From assembly GCA_049999725.1 (NCBI GenBank), contig JBNGIS010018041.1, positions 1 through 30,238 on the forward strand: a stretch of 30,238 nt of DNA, in the 5' to 3' direction. This document shows, one piece after another, positions 1 through 9,184 of this stretch (the first letter of the stretch is position 1; every line of letters begins with the position of its first letter). The notes below the pieces were generated by a model. The model ran no database searches. It saw only the letters and a list, made by a program, of their open reading frames with translations, and had not been told where the DNA came from. A program made the position numbers and the translations under genes. Origin of the DNA: Haplomitrium mnioides. Lineage: Eukaryota; Marchantiophyta; Haplomitriopsida; Calobryales.

Positions 1-119
1 AAGGTAATATGTTAATCATATAGGATTAGCACTAACCCTAATCCTAATCATAGCGTCTAGTCATAGGTTAAGTACTAATGTTATATTAGCCTAATCATCT
101 TACTAAATATACTATAATA
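1..119 (-). repeat. Start of copia 3' LTR, cut by the window edge
   Basis: On the minus strand the sequence after the purine tract begins TATTATAGTATATTTAG, which I read as a TG-start LTR with one G-to-A change. It follows the stop of RNase H by about 370 bases, a normal place for a copia 3' LTR. Only the LTR start lies in the window, and no second copy is visible to prove it. Confidence 0.45.
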
Positions 120-128
120 CTCCCTATT
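120..128 (-). promoter_or_regulatory. Probable polypurine tract of the copia element
   Basis: The minus strand reads AATAGGGAG directly before the putative LTR start. Plant copia elements typically have a purine run ending GGGAG just before the TG of the 3' LTR, where it primes plus-strand DNA synthesis. The tract is short and slightly degraded, and it also forms one arm of a small hairpin (CCCTAT/ATAGGG, about 123-143). Confidence 0.4.
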
Positions 129-488
129 GGTTATAACATAGGGAATATTGTAACCACACGTAAGATACATATGAAACCTACAAGTTAATACCACCAACAC
201 ACCAAAATAAATCCATATGAAATATAAAGTTGATGCCTCATTAAAACCCTCTCATACTCTAACAAAGGAAAGAGTATAACCATCATTTATAAATGGATAT
301 AAAAGTCATATAGTGACCAAAAAACAGAAGTAATAATAAGAAAATCGGCTATATGCCAAATAGATAATCTGAAAATGATGATCATATGAAACTTGAAAAA
401 GATACCATGAGCAAAAAATAGAATATATAGATATATCAAAGATAAAAATAATGATGTCGACAAGATAATAAAAGAATAGTCAATGAAG

Positions 489-1055
489 TCATGATAATAA
501 AGTCGATAATCTCCGTAAACCAAGTAGATGACAAAAATGTTGATGCAGTGCCGAAGGTAAAGCCTTAGTAGGTATATCGGCAATATTCTCCTTACTAAAG
601 ATAACCTGCATAAAAATAGTGTCATCAAGCTGCTCATTAGTGAAGAAAAACTTTGGAGCGATGTGTTTTATGTGGTCTTCTTTAATAGATCTCTGTGAGA
701 CCTGCTGTACACATGCCAAGTTATCTTCAAAAACAACAGTAAGGTCATATATACAATGCAAACCACAATGCAAATAAATATGATCAAGCATCTTTTGTAG
801 GTATATGCACTCCCTATTAGCTTCATACAGAGCAATGATCTCTACATGGTTTGAGGATGTACAAGTCAAAGTCTGCTTTGTACTTTTCCATGATATAGTT
901 GTAGAGCCATATAATAAAACATAATCAGTTTGGGATTTAGCACCATCAGGATTCGAAAGGTATACTACATCTGCATAGCCGGTAAGGATTTGATTAGTAT
1001 AAGTTGGGAAAAAAAGTCCCATGTCAATTGTGCCTTGTAAGTATCTAAAATACAT
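489..1055 (-). pseudogene. copia RNase H domain
   Basis: A 188-codon open stretch covers the end of RT and the RNase H domain of copia pol. Visible family features are GYADV (first catalytic Asp region), the ISWKSTKQ segment followed by SSNHVEIIALYEA (the E-containing helix), a VVFEDN segment at the third acidic position, and the closing IADIPTKALP motif that ends most plant copia polyproteins. RNase H removes the RNA strand during reverse transcription. The frame is open, but RT upstream is broken, so no complete polyprotein can be made. Some 370 non-coding bases follow before the purine tract. Confidence 0.85.
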
Positions 1056-2200
1056 TTGATACCATTCTAATGGCTTATAGTAGGTTGTGAACTATGTCTT
1101 GCAAGCAAGTTCGCGGCAAAGAAAATATCAGGGCGTGTTTGATTAGCAAGATACATAAGAGCTCTTATAGCAGAGAGATATGGTATCTCAAATCCAAGGA
1201 TTAGCTCTATGTCTTTCCGTTTTCAGAAAATATCTTTGTCTTTGTCCAGTGATCTTATCTCCATAGAGGATGTGACTGGATGAGATTTATCCATATTGAA
1301 TTGTTTAAGGATTTTCATAGTATAAGTACTCTGATGCATCAATATGTCATCATCAAGATACTCGAATTGGAATCCTAAACACTACTTGGTCTTACCAATA
1401 TCCTTCATATCAAAAGTCTTCTTAAGCATAGAAATAGTTTGCTCAAGTAAGGATTGGTGACCAAAAAGATTTATATCATCAATATGTAATGCGACAATTA
1501 TAAATTCTTTGTCAACATTCTTGATGAATAAACTTGGTACAATGTCATCAAAGTGAAAATCCATGGCTATCATCTCCTTATGAAATCTATAATACCATAT
1601 TCAACCACTCTGTTTAATTTCATAAATAGACTAAAGGATCTGGACTGCATATCCACCCTTGGTCAGAGGCATGGATTGATGCATAAGAGAACAATAAGTC
1701 TTTTCTCGCTATAATACATCTTATGGACTATAGGTCCTAACCTAGTACTACCACCACTGGGTGTAATGATGGTCGATGGTAAAGAGGTAGATGGGTTGCT
1801 AAATGGTTTACTCTTTGTGACATTCTCCCCCTGAATATGATAGATATTCCTGACTATAAGCTCTGGAGGAGCTTTCATATAGATCTGGGTATCTAAAAAC
1901 ACGTATAGGTATGCTGTCACAACATCCATCTGATGTGTAATGAGCTCATGTTCTAGGGAAAAGCCTACTAGGAACCGATATGTGATAGCATCCAAAATTG
2001 GGGCGTATCTGAGATCGTAGTCTCTCCCAGATACTTGTGTATAGCCTTTGGCTACAAGGTGTGTCTTATATCTTACAATTTTGCCTTTTTCATTTTGCTT
2101 CTTCACAAAGATCCACTTATATCTAATTAAATTAGCATCATAAGGAACATGAACTAAAGGTCAAAATACCTTTATTTGTATCATGGAATCAAGTTCTGAA
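1056..2200 (-). pseudogene. copia reverse transcriptase, multiply broken
   Basis: The fragment at 2106-1663 carries the N-terminal copia RT signature: a KWIFVKK-like run just upstream, then LVAKGYTQ, then HQMDVVTAYLY and IYMKAPPE. The fragment at 1573-1382 has LHIDDINLFG, the copia YVDD active site with Tyr replaced by His but both Asp kept. Below it CLGFQFEYLDDD and ALMYLANQTRPDI-like text can be followed through stops at about 1382, 1210 and 1100. RT copies the element RNA into cDNA in the cytoplasmic particle. Several frame changes and stops between the pieces make it non-functional. It belongs to the same polyprotein as the integrase and RNase H remnants on either side. Confidence 0.85.
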
Positions 2201-3422
2201 TCCATTGCCTTTTTCGACTCTATCCGATCAGAACTGTCCATAGCTTTTTTGACAGATCTAAGATCAGGTGGTGTATCGGATATAGTTTGTGAAACAAGGA
2301 ATGCAAAATGGTCATTGACATCTACACTCTCTCTTTGCCATATAGCCCTTGTATCCATATAGTGGATTGAGATCTCTTGATTATCATGGTATTTCGATAA
2401 GGAAATAGTCGATTGAGATAGTAAAGGTGTAGACAAAGATGCTTTTATGACATCAGCTGAGAATGTAGTTCTCTTAGTCAAAACTTTTTCTCTAGGTTGA
2501 TAGTATTTTGAGCCAAGAGGGTGTCCTCTCTTTTGCCTTGGTACTTGGTCAACTGCTGGTTTTGAAATATCATGAATTCTTGCAGGAATATTCACCAGAG
2601 TAATATGTGATCTAGCTACCTTTGCAATTTCATTAAAAGAATCTGGCAATTGTTTGACTGTTTTAGTCAAGTGAAGAAGTGCCTTGACTTCATCCTCCTC
2701 TTGCCTTGTTCTTTGATCTATCCATATAGTGGATATATTCTCCCATTGGAGTTTTTTTGGTAATGAAGAATTTTTATCTTCAAAAATAGATGGAAATATA
2801 TCCTCATGTTAATGACAATCAGCTAATCTGGCTTGAAACACATCAGTTGTGGATGGTTCCAAATAGCGTATAATAGACAGTGAGTCATATCCCACATAAA
2901 TGTTTTTTTGCCTCTGAGGTTCCATCTTAGTCTTTTTCGGTCCCATAATTGGAACTAAGACTTGACAACCAAAAACTCGCAAATGGGATAAGTCTGCTAT
3001 GTGACCATAAACAAGTTGGTGAGGTGATAATAAATTAAAAATTGATGGTCAACATTTTAGTAATGATACAACATGTAATACTGCATGGCTCCATGTAGAA
3101 ACCAGTAAATTGGTATGTATTAACAAATGCCTAGAAATCATTTGAATGTTGCCTATAACTCTTTCGGCTACTCTATTTTCAAAATGGACATGTGCCATAG
3201 AGTATTGGGTATCAATACCCATAGTCATATAAAAGTCATCAAAAGTTTTGGATGTAAACTCCTTCGAATTGTCAACTCGTAGAACTTTTATTGGACTTTC
3301 TGGAAATTGAGCTTTCAATTTCAGAATGTGTGCCAATATCCTCGTGAAACCAAGATTACGGATAGATAGTAATGATACTTGTGACCATTTTATAGAAGCA
3401 CAAATGATCATCAAGAAGTAAT
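2201..3422 (-). pseudogene. copia integrase, C-terminal part, and linker to RT
   Basis: This is the downstream part of the copia integrase gene. At 3414-3049 are KVLRVDNSKEF (second catalytic Asp) and VAERVIGNIQ (catalytic Glu; the usual form is NGVAER). Further on, LSHLRVFGCQVL and KNIYVGYDS mark the usual copia integrase C-terminal segment at about 3000-2880. The region 2670-2161 is the variable linker, ending in AMDSELDSMIQ ahead of RT. Integrase joins cDNA to the chromosome. The gene is cut by the LINE between the first and second catalytic Asp. The flanking reading resumes in register at 7036 when the LINE and one duplicated site are ignored. Confidence 0.88.
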
Positions 3423-3438
3423 GAAAGGGTCTACTAGG
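3423..3438 (+). repeat. Target-site duplication, left copy
   Basis: GAAAGGGTCTACTAGG is repeated exactly at 7020-7035 and brackets the LINE. Duplications of this length and irregular sequence are typical of target-primed reverse transcription by a LINE endonuclease/RT. Confidence 0.93.
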
Positions 3439-3439
3439 G

Positions 3440-3460
3440 TTTAGGGTTTAGGGTTTAGGG
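3440..3460 (+). repeat. Three plant telomere units at the 5' end of the LINE
   Basis: TTTAGGG occurs three times without a break at the very first bases of the element, directly after the target-site duplication. The last four bases of the duplication, TAGG, are themselves part of a telomere unit, so the 5' junction has microhomology. Confidence 0.9.
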
Positions 3461-4720
3461 AGAGGTTTGATGGCCATCGTGGCTCCTTCAAGATGAAGAG
3501 TGTGAATCTATTCCACACTTCGAAGCATTTGATGGACGTTGATGGATCTCGTCTTTAGAAGACGAGTATTTTGACACCTGCAGCTCGTGATTTGAGTTAG
3601 AACTCTCATAGAAGTGGAAAAAAAAAATTCACTGGAGTTTGCTCGTGGCCACGGGCATTGCGCGCTGCGAGAGGAGGTCGAATGAGAATCGTTTCAACGA
3701 GTCGATTTTTTTGAGGTATTTTTTGCTTAGTTTGAGCTAGAGCTTGAGCAAGGGCTGGTCGCGATTTTACAGTGGACAGCGGTTGCGAGTTGGCGATGGC
3801 GGGCCGAGCGAAGAAGGTGCATAACACAGTGTCAATCGAAGCATGCTGAGAGCGCGCTGCGACGGTAGACTGTCAAGCGAGCTATGTTCGTGAGCGTGGA
3901 CTATCGAGGGAGCTGCGGAAGCTCGCGTGCAGAGTGAGCAAGAGGAGAGAAGGTTTTCGAGCGGCCGTTTCACAGGAGGATAGCGTCGCTGGAGATGGTT
4001 CGAAGGACACAAGGTTGTCCTAAAGTGGCAGAATGATAGTTCGCGAAGGCTCGTGGGCTACAGAGGGCTCATTATAGGTCATGAAGGCCGGTTCAGCACT
4101 AGGAGACTTTCGCAAACGAAAAAATAAAGAAAAAACGTCTGTTTTTGGCTGCTCGTGATACTTTCTAACACCACTGGAGTTTGTTCGCGAGTTTCGTGAA
4201 CACTTACGAGAGGAAACGTGTCCGTTTTTGTTGCTTGTGATGGCCCTTAACGCCGATGGAGTTTGTGAACACTGGCAGTGCGTGTGCTGAGAAACACGAA
4301 GTTCGTCCGGTCTGCTTTCCAGCTAGCGTGATCTAGGCATCGAGCAGATGAAACTGAGAGAATCACGAGCAGATTTTTGAGGAACGTAAGTGCAATTTTC
4401 CTATTTCGGAAGTGCTGGAACGCAGCATGAGGCAGCTTAGATGGACATTTGATTGTCCTAGATCAGCAGAGTGACCATTTGCGAATCGGCAGACTGTAGC
4501 TTCAGGAGTTCGAAGGTGTTAGGCTGCTGGTAAACTTTTTTTTTTTTTTTGTCAGCATATCAAAAGCTATTCCTTGGTCACCTGGCTCTCGTTTGGGGAA
4601 AGAAGTGCTTGTAGGAAGCTCATCCCCTTACCGCCCCTTCCCTTGTAAGCTCAAGGGTCAATATAACGTTAGAGAGTTGTTTTTGCTTGTCGTCCTTTTT
4701 CCTGCTCGCGAGGGGTCCTT

Positions 4721-4768
4721 AACGCTGGAGTTCTTTAATGCTGGAGTTCTTTAATGCTGGAGTTCGCT
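4721..4768 (+). repeat. Three 16-bp tandem repeats in the LINE leader
   Basis: TAACGCTGGAGTTCTT is followed by two nearly identical 16-bp units (TAATGCTGGAGTTCTT, then TAATGCTGGAGTTCGC). The same core CTGGAGTT recurs singly elsewhere in the leader. Confidence 0.92.
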
Positions 4769-4784
4769 AGAAGGTTCACTTCGC

Positions 4785-4832
4785 AGGAGAAGGCTGTCCC
4801 AGGAGAAGACTGTCGCAGGATGGGTCTGTGAG
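4785..4832 (+). repeat. Second 16-bp-period tandem array
   Basis: CAGGAGAAGGCTGTCC at 4785 is followed by CAGGAGAAGACTGTCG at 4801 and a decayed third unit starting CAGGATGG at 4817. The period equals that of the array 17 bases upstream, although the unit differs. Confidence 0.85.
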
Positions 4833-4963
4833 CTGTGCGAGCTGTTCTTCTTAGCTTCGCGAGAGTTACAAGTAGAGGAGTATCACATCTTAGTGTTGGT
4901 TTCATGAACAAGGCTACTTATTCGACAGGTTGGAGAAAGCTGTAGGTGGCAGTCTCTGTGCAA

Positions 4964-4991
4964 TGAAACCTTCAGTCTGAAACCTTCAGTC
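4964..4991 (+). repeat. 14-bp direct tandem duplication
   Basis: TGAAACCTTCAGTC occurs twice head to tail. It is a small local duplication in the LINE leader. Confidence 0.9.
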
Positions 4992-5225
4992 TCAGCGAAC
5001 TGCCAGAGCTAGCTGCAGACGTCACTCAGAGGAATCAGAGCAGGCAAAGTGTTGGGAGCTTTGCGAGCAAGTTTTTTACGGAATTGGGATTGGGTCCGAA
5101 GGTTGTTCAAGCTGGTCTCAGCTGGCAAAAACTTGACATTATTACTAGGAAGACATAGCTAAACACTTTGCCCGACAGTTGGTTCGGTGGGAAGCCCGTC
5201 TTGACACCGCTCCTATTCACTTATT

Positions 5226-6673
5226 ATGTCTATGGCAGCTCCATGGAGACTTGGATCACGTTCAGGAAAAGAAGTGCTCTCAGAACCTGGCACATCCTAT
5301 GGCCCCTCAGTACCTGGTAAACGCATGAGCTAGGGGGCAGAGGTGAGGAGGAAGAATACAATATCCTTACCTCATAAAGTGCTCAGCGTGGACCAGGACT
5401 TATGCATGCTCACCACGGCACAGCTAAAGAAGAGGCTGCTCATTGGCCGTTTCAGGAGCTTCTTCCCGGGCCTCAAGGAGATTTCGACATGGTTTGAAAA
5501 AATCTGTGAACAGAAAGGTTGGAAGGCCTCAGTGCTCAAGCTCTTAGGCAAAGGTTTTTTCTGGTATCTACAGAAGAAGATGGAGTCAGATCCACGCTTC
5601 TTACAGGGGAACCTTTATGCATGAAGAACATGAGATGCATCTTCCAACCTTGGAGACCTAGGTTTGACCCCTTGTTGGAACAAGCCTTGGTTCCTACTTG
5701 GATCACCTTGCCATTTTTTCCTGAAGAGCTACGCAATCAGCTGCCAATGATTGCCAGTGCCTTTGGAAATTGCATTCATGTCCCTCCAGCTCTGGATGGA
5801 ATGCATGTTAGATTCTGTGTTCAGCTGGACACATCCAAAGGAGTGAGTCCAGTCTTGGAGCTATTGTGTCCCGAAGGCTCCTACTTCCAGGAGGTGGAAT
5901 ATGATGGAATTCCTCTCAGGTGCTTCCTCTGCAGAAGCACTGATCACTTGGTTGGAGACTGTCCTAAAGGGAATGCCCGTGGTTTTGCCCTGAAAAAGAA
6001 GGGGGAGACCCTCAGGCAGGCCAATAAGGGACCTTTAGGAAACCCGGGCACTTCTCCATTGATTTCACAAAAGTTGGAGAATCAAGAAAGGCAGCCCTCA
6101 GCAAGCAAGTTAGAAGCGAGTACACCTTCAAAGATTGATGGTAACAATCTAGTATAAGAAGAATCTGAAAGCAGTACCTGCCATGGGAGAAAGGACTCTA
6201 TCAGCCCTAAGTCAGCACAAGAAGAGAGGAGAGCTGTAACCTCTGTGTTAGGTAAAACCCTGGCTGCCTCAAGTAGAGACACAAGTGCACCTCCAGCTAG
6301 AATTGAGGTGGCTTGTGGTACTGGCAAAAAGATAGGACTAGAAGGGGCAGCAGAGGTCATCGATTATATGGTTGGTGCGAAGCAAATGCAGGTTGAGACC
6401 CAAGTGGTAGCCGAGGAGGAGCTTGCCTATGATATGGGACCGAACAAGTGGGAGAAGGTCATCAAGCGGCACAATCGGCGGAACAAGCCAAAGAAAGGAT
6501 CAATGGCAGCTGAACTTTGGATCACCCGGAGCAGATATCAGGGAATGGCCAAGACCCTGGGATCAGAGAAAATGACAGGATAGATTTCGGCCAGGACCCT
6601 AGGATCAGAGAAAATGACAGGACAGATTTCGGCCAGAAAGGTGGACAAAATGTGTCATAAGGTAGACCTCTGA
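5226..6673 (+). pseudogene. LINE ORF1 (nucleic-acid-binding Gag-like protein), broken
   Basis: Plant LINE ORF1 proteins bind element RNA. I start at ATG 5226 (MSMAAPWRLGSRSG) because the frame runs from there through an in-frame TAG at 5331-5333 into the conserved part. The DUF4283-like domain spans about 5400-5830 and changes frame near the T run at 5554-5559. After it GKGFF continues as FFLVSTEEDG, then PWRPRFDP, a PTWITLPFFPEELR segment and MHVRFCVQLD. The zinc knuckle CFLCRSTDHLVGDC (C-x2-C-x4-H-x4-C) lies at about 5929-5970. A TAA at 6155 and a TAG at 6581 interrupt a basic, hydrophilic C-terminus that continues in frame to TGA 6671-6673. Two nonsense changes could be CAG or CAA to stop. 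One frameshift plus three stops make it a pseudogene. Confidence 0.87.
6547..6634 (+). repeat. 42-bp in-frame tandem repeat in ORF1
   Basis: Two near-identical 42-bp units start at 6547 and 6589 and a third begins at 6631. The unit encodes about ARTLGSEKMTGQIS, 14 residues, so copy number can change without breaking the frame. The first unit has TAG (6581) where the second has CAG (6623), which shows directly that this stop arose by C to T. Confidence 0.9.
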
Positions 6674-6995
6674 GGGAAGAAAATTCTGGAGGACGATGAT
6701 GAATCACAGGAAGGCTCATCGGAGGATGATTCACTGTTGCACAGTGTAATCCCCTCTCGAATCTCCGTGGAACCAGAAGAAAGATAATGTCTCAAGCTAT
6801 CATTTTGACTGGAGTTGGTTTGAAGTAGAATTGACTGTAGGATATGTTGATTATTTTCTGGATTGATGGCCTGGGGCTAGTGATGTCCCGACTTGGGTAC
6901 CATTGAGGGAGTGGTTTGCTTTAGTCCAGGCTTTGATGCTTTGCCCCCTATGCGGTTGTATTTGATGTTTGGAAATAAAGTTTTTACTTCCTGTC
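6674..6995 (+). other. LINE 3' region with an apparent ORF2 start remnant
   Basis: After the ORF1 stop comes about 110 bases of spacer, then ATG at 6787 opening MSQAIILTGVGLK and a stop at 6826-6828. Plant LINE ORF2 proteins often begin with a short M...II.WN.RGLG strand that starts the endonuclease domain. MSQAIILT resembles that beginning, after which the match stops. I infer that most of ORF2 was lost by an internal deletion near 6810-6830. The remaining 160 bases look like a LINE 3' UTR, with AATAAA at 6974-6979 shortly before the tail. Confidence 0.5.
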
Positions 6996-7019
6996 AAAAA
7001 AAAAAGAAAAAATAAAAAA
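6996..7019 (+). repeat. Poly(A)-rich tail of the LINE
   Basis: A run of A with scattered G and T, ending exactly at the right target-site duplication. The interruptions show the insertion is not recent. Confidence 0.9.
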
Positions 7020-7035
7020 GAAAGGGTCTACTAGG
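7020..7035 (+). repeat. Target-site duplication, right copy
   Basis: Exact copy of 3423-3438. Beyond it the copia integrase reading continues. Confidence 0.93.
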
Positions 7036-7510
7036 TTGATCAGTATGACCACAAACATCTGCGCGTATTCTCTCAAATTTTGGAATTGCCAAAATTGTTT
7101 TGGAAATCATTTGACGTAAGACTAGTTTGCCTTGAGAACAATGAATACATGGTCTTTCAATCATAGATGGCTTTATGCTTTGAGGAATGCATCGGGTCAC
7201 TTTCTAAATGTTACGAAATGTTGTAGTGCCCAGATGTCCTAAGCGATTATGTCATAAAGTAGTATGATTGATTGCTTTTGCATGAGTATGATAGTTTGGT
7301 ATTTGCATAATATAGAAACCAAGAGGGTACGCAAAAATTGTATCTTTTATTTCAGATCTTTCAAGAGTGTGCTTCAATAAATGCAACACTTCTTGATTTT
7401 TACAAGTGTTGGTATGCATGTGATACCCATTGTCTCATATATCACGAAAACTTATTAGGTTTCTAGTTGCACTTGGAGCATATATGGCTAATGTGATATG
7501 TATGACAGTC
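7036..7510 (-). pseudogene. copia GAG-pre-integrase zinc domain and start of integrase
   Basis: On the minus strand the text RNLISFRDI, NGYHMHT, HNRLGHLGT and CIHCSQGKL can be followed with a few stops. These are the copia GAG-pre-integrase landmarks, including the HH-CC zinc-binding residues. KFERIRADVCGHTDQPS then gives the first catalytic Asp of integrase (usual form GDICGPI). The LINE sits immediately after this motif. The zinc domain helps integrase multimerise and bind cDNA ends. Stops near 7201, 7224 and 7440 break the frame. Confidence 0.85.
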
Positions 7511-7842
7511 CCTTATGGCAACCTAATAGTTGTTGGTCCTTTTCCTTCTTCAATCTGATTGTTGTCCATGACAGTAGTCACCTTTTGGTGTGAGGGTATG
7601 AGCTTGGTAAAATAAGACCTGCATTTTAAAATAGTATAAGTACTGTCACTGCCTATAATACAGGTATGAATGTCATCAAGAGGAAGTGTAGAACTTGTAT
7701 ACTGAATCATGTTCGTTTCTGAGATATTCATATCCTCTTCCTCATCGATATAATCGCTAAGGGTATCGGTCTCTTCCATAAAGACCCCATGATCTTCTAT
7801 TGCATCTTTTTGGCTTTTTTCTTTAGCATAAAGTGCGACCAA
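7511..7842 (-). pseudogene. copia protease region
   Basis: A 109-codon stretch between the gag knuckle and the pre-integrase domain. The likely active site is CIIGSDSTYTIL, aligning with the family form in which DS is followed by a small residue and THTIL. The Asp-Ser pair is kept. The aspartic protease cuts the Gag-Pol polyprotein in the particle. The preceding 60 residues are acidic (EETDTLSDYIDEEED), normal linker composition for this copia group. It belongs to the broken polyprotein on both sides. Confidence 0.7.
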
Positions 7843-8740
7843 ATGTGTTGGGATTCTACAAACTTTAGTAGTATGCCCGATGGTCCCACATCTGCTACAA
7901 ATAATCGGTCATCTTGTGTTACTTGAGGATGGCTAGTTTCTGTTATTGTATGTATTTCGGCCTTCTCTTCTTCCTCTTTGATAAAAATGTGCAGAGTTGC
8001 TCATGCCCATTCCTCTCCCCTTGAATTGTTGACTCATGCCATTCATAGGAGCTTTACCCCTTTGAGAATTTTGTCGAAAGGAACCATTTCTGGCCCTTGT
8101 TCTAGACATAACTCTGTTGTTTGTAGGCTTGGAATAATGAGCTTTAGGTGTAGGATTTTGAGGTAGGGCACCTAGGGGTTTTACTTTGGAATTCTTCATC
8201 AGTAAATCTTGATGTTTCTTTGTTAATAGTAAATAGGCTATAAGTTCAGAATCAATAGAGAAACTCGTGTTTTTGTACTGTGTAGACATAATCATGTTGG
8301 CTGTGTGAAACATGGATAATGTTTTCTCAATTTGTTCCTCTTGAGAAAGTGGATGTCCACATAATGTCAACTGAGATGTTATTCTGAACAATGCACTGTT
8401 ATATTTGGAAATGGAAGAAAAATCTTGAACTCTTAGATTGACCCAATCATGCCTTACTTTAGGCAGATAGATTGTTTTTATGTGGTCAAATCTTTCTTTC
8501 AAGTTATACTAGAGAATTATGAGATTACTCTCATTCACACAGTGAATTTTAAGAGAATCAGATAGATTATGCCTCAGGAAGACCATGGTCTGGGCTTTCT
8601 GTTGTACTGTTATGTCCTCATCTGTCAGGATTGTGGTCTGCAATCTCTTAGAACCTAGATGGGTTGTTGCATCCAGTGACTAAGAGAGATAGTTGTCTCA
8701 TTCAATGGTCAATTGTTTATAAAGTTTGATTTTTCCATTT
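7843..8740 (-). pseudogene. copia gag with CCHC zinc knuckle
   Basis: The capsid-like UBN2/gag domain of plant copia elements is clear on the minus strand: LGSKRLQTTILTDEDI, then QQKAQTMVFLRH near 8620-8570, KERFDHIKTIYLPKVRHDW at 8500, FSSISKYNSALFRI, GHPLSQEEQIEKTLSMFH and SELIAYLLL. A glycine- and arginine-rich basic segment follows (about 8100-7930). The knuckle CSRCGTIGHTTKVC (C-x2-C-x4-H-x4-C) is at 7899-7858. Gag packs element RNA into particles. Stops occur near 8708, 8683, 8512 and 7915, and the N-terminus upstream of 8735 shifts frame, so no start codon can be fixed. Confidence 0.88.
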
Positions 8741-9184
8741 TTAGAATGTAGAAGAGTTTTTGAGGGTTGGAAGATAAATGACAGATTTATCAAAATGCAA
8801 AAAATCCAAAATGTTAGACTCTTTGCAACTCTAGAAACAACAGATAAAGCAGTTTTGTATAAGCTGCACACATAGAGCCAATTACCAGCCTTCGATCTCT
8901 ACAGTAGTTAGTAGTTTTTCTTCGTTGTGCATTCTAGTTAGTTCTCGTGGAGTCGGTTTCTTTATACCCATGAACTATAGTGTTCCTCTTTGAGCAAGGC
9001 TAGTTCTCTTACATTCCAGATTTTAGGTGTGCCACACCTTTCTTTTGTCAATTTAGTTTGCATTTGCATGTTGGGCTAGAGGCTGTGGGCTGCAGGTTTC
9101 TTTTATTTTCGTGGCACATCCCTCTTCTGAATTCTTGGAGTCTAGTCCTGAATCTTCGGGCAACACGGTTGTTTCATTTGGTGT
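8741..9184. other. Junction between copia and gypsy elements, unassigned
   Basis: About 440 bases with no gene. The left part should be the copia leader and 5' LTR, the right part the leader of the gypsy element. Neither an initiator-tRNA primer site nor the GGCGCC-type site used by the gypsy family is visible. Nothing here matches the copia LTR start at 1-119 or the end of the giant gypsy LTR at about 19000-19124. Both elements therefore seem to have lost their 5' LTRs, probably in one deletion near 8880-8960. Confidence 0.5.

Larger units (their letters stand above)
3461..5225 (+). promoter_or_regulatory. Long LINE leader (5' UTR), no gene seen
   Basis: About 1.77 kb between the telomere-like start and ORF1. 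Open stretches here are short and have no recognisable motif. The region is richer in G and CG than the copia sequence around it and has recurring CTGGAGTT words (near 3631, 4173, 4256 and in the 4721 array), a 14-base T run near 4538, and three short tandem arrays listed separately. Plant LINE leaders normally carry an internal promoter, and this stretch is the natural place for it, but no core element can be pointed to. Confidence 0.6.
3439..7019 (+). mobile_element. Non-autonomous LINE with ORF1 only, inserted in copia integrase
   Basis: The element is bounded by an exact 16-bp target-site duplication and ends in a poly(A)-rich tail (6996-7019) just after AATAAA (6974-6979), the hallmarks of a non-LTR retrotransposon. 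It carries a 1.8-kb leader with short tandem repeats, a damaged ORF1 (5226-6673) with a DUF4283-like domain and CCHC knuckle, about ten codons resembling the start of ORF2 (6787-6828), and a 3' UTR. The endonuclease, RT and RNase H of ORF2 are absent, so it would have depended on a full-length relative. It is younger than the copia element it interrupts. An alternative is a retrocopied host transcript, but ORF1 argues for a LINE. Confidence 0.88.
1..8740 (-). mobile_element. Ty1/copia LTR retrotransposon, decayed, split by a LINE
   Basis: Read on the minus strand, copia domains appear in the canonical order: gag (about 8740-7930), CCHC knuckle (7899-7858), protease (7842-7513), GAG-pre-integrase and integrase (7510-7036, resuming at 3422), RT (about 2200-1200), RNase H (1055-489), purine tract, then the first bases of the 3' LTR. 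Integrase before RT identifies copia rather than gypsy. Many stops and frame changes show it is dead. A LINE at 3439-7019 splits integrase. The window ends inside the 3' LTR. No matching 5' LTR or initiator-tRNA primer site is visible beyond gag, so that end seems lost at the junction with the gypsy element. Confidence 0.9.

Noticed and set aside
287-637. Hydrophobic 116-codon minus-strand frame resembling a membrane protein
   Set aside because: Its start overlaps the true RNase H frame, and the Ile/Leu/Tyr/Phe content follows from AT-rich non-coding sequence before the copia LTR.
3606-4012. Minus-strand open frames in the LINE leader
   Set aside because: Ser/Pro/Ala-rich text without motifs, overlapping each other in a GC-rich untranslated leader. 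Not supported as genes.
5343-5624. Separate small gene starting at GTG 5343
   Set aside because: It is the continuation of ORF1 after the in-frame TAG at 5331; the conserved domain crosses into the next frame after 5555.
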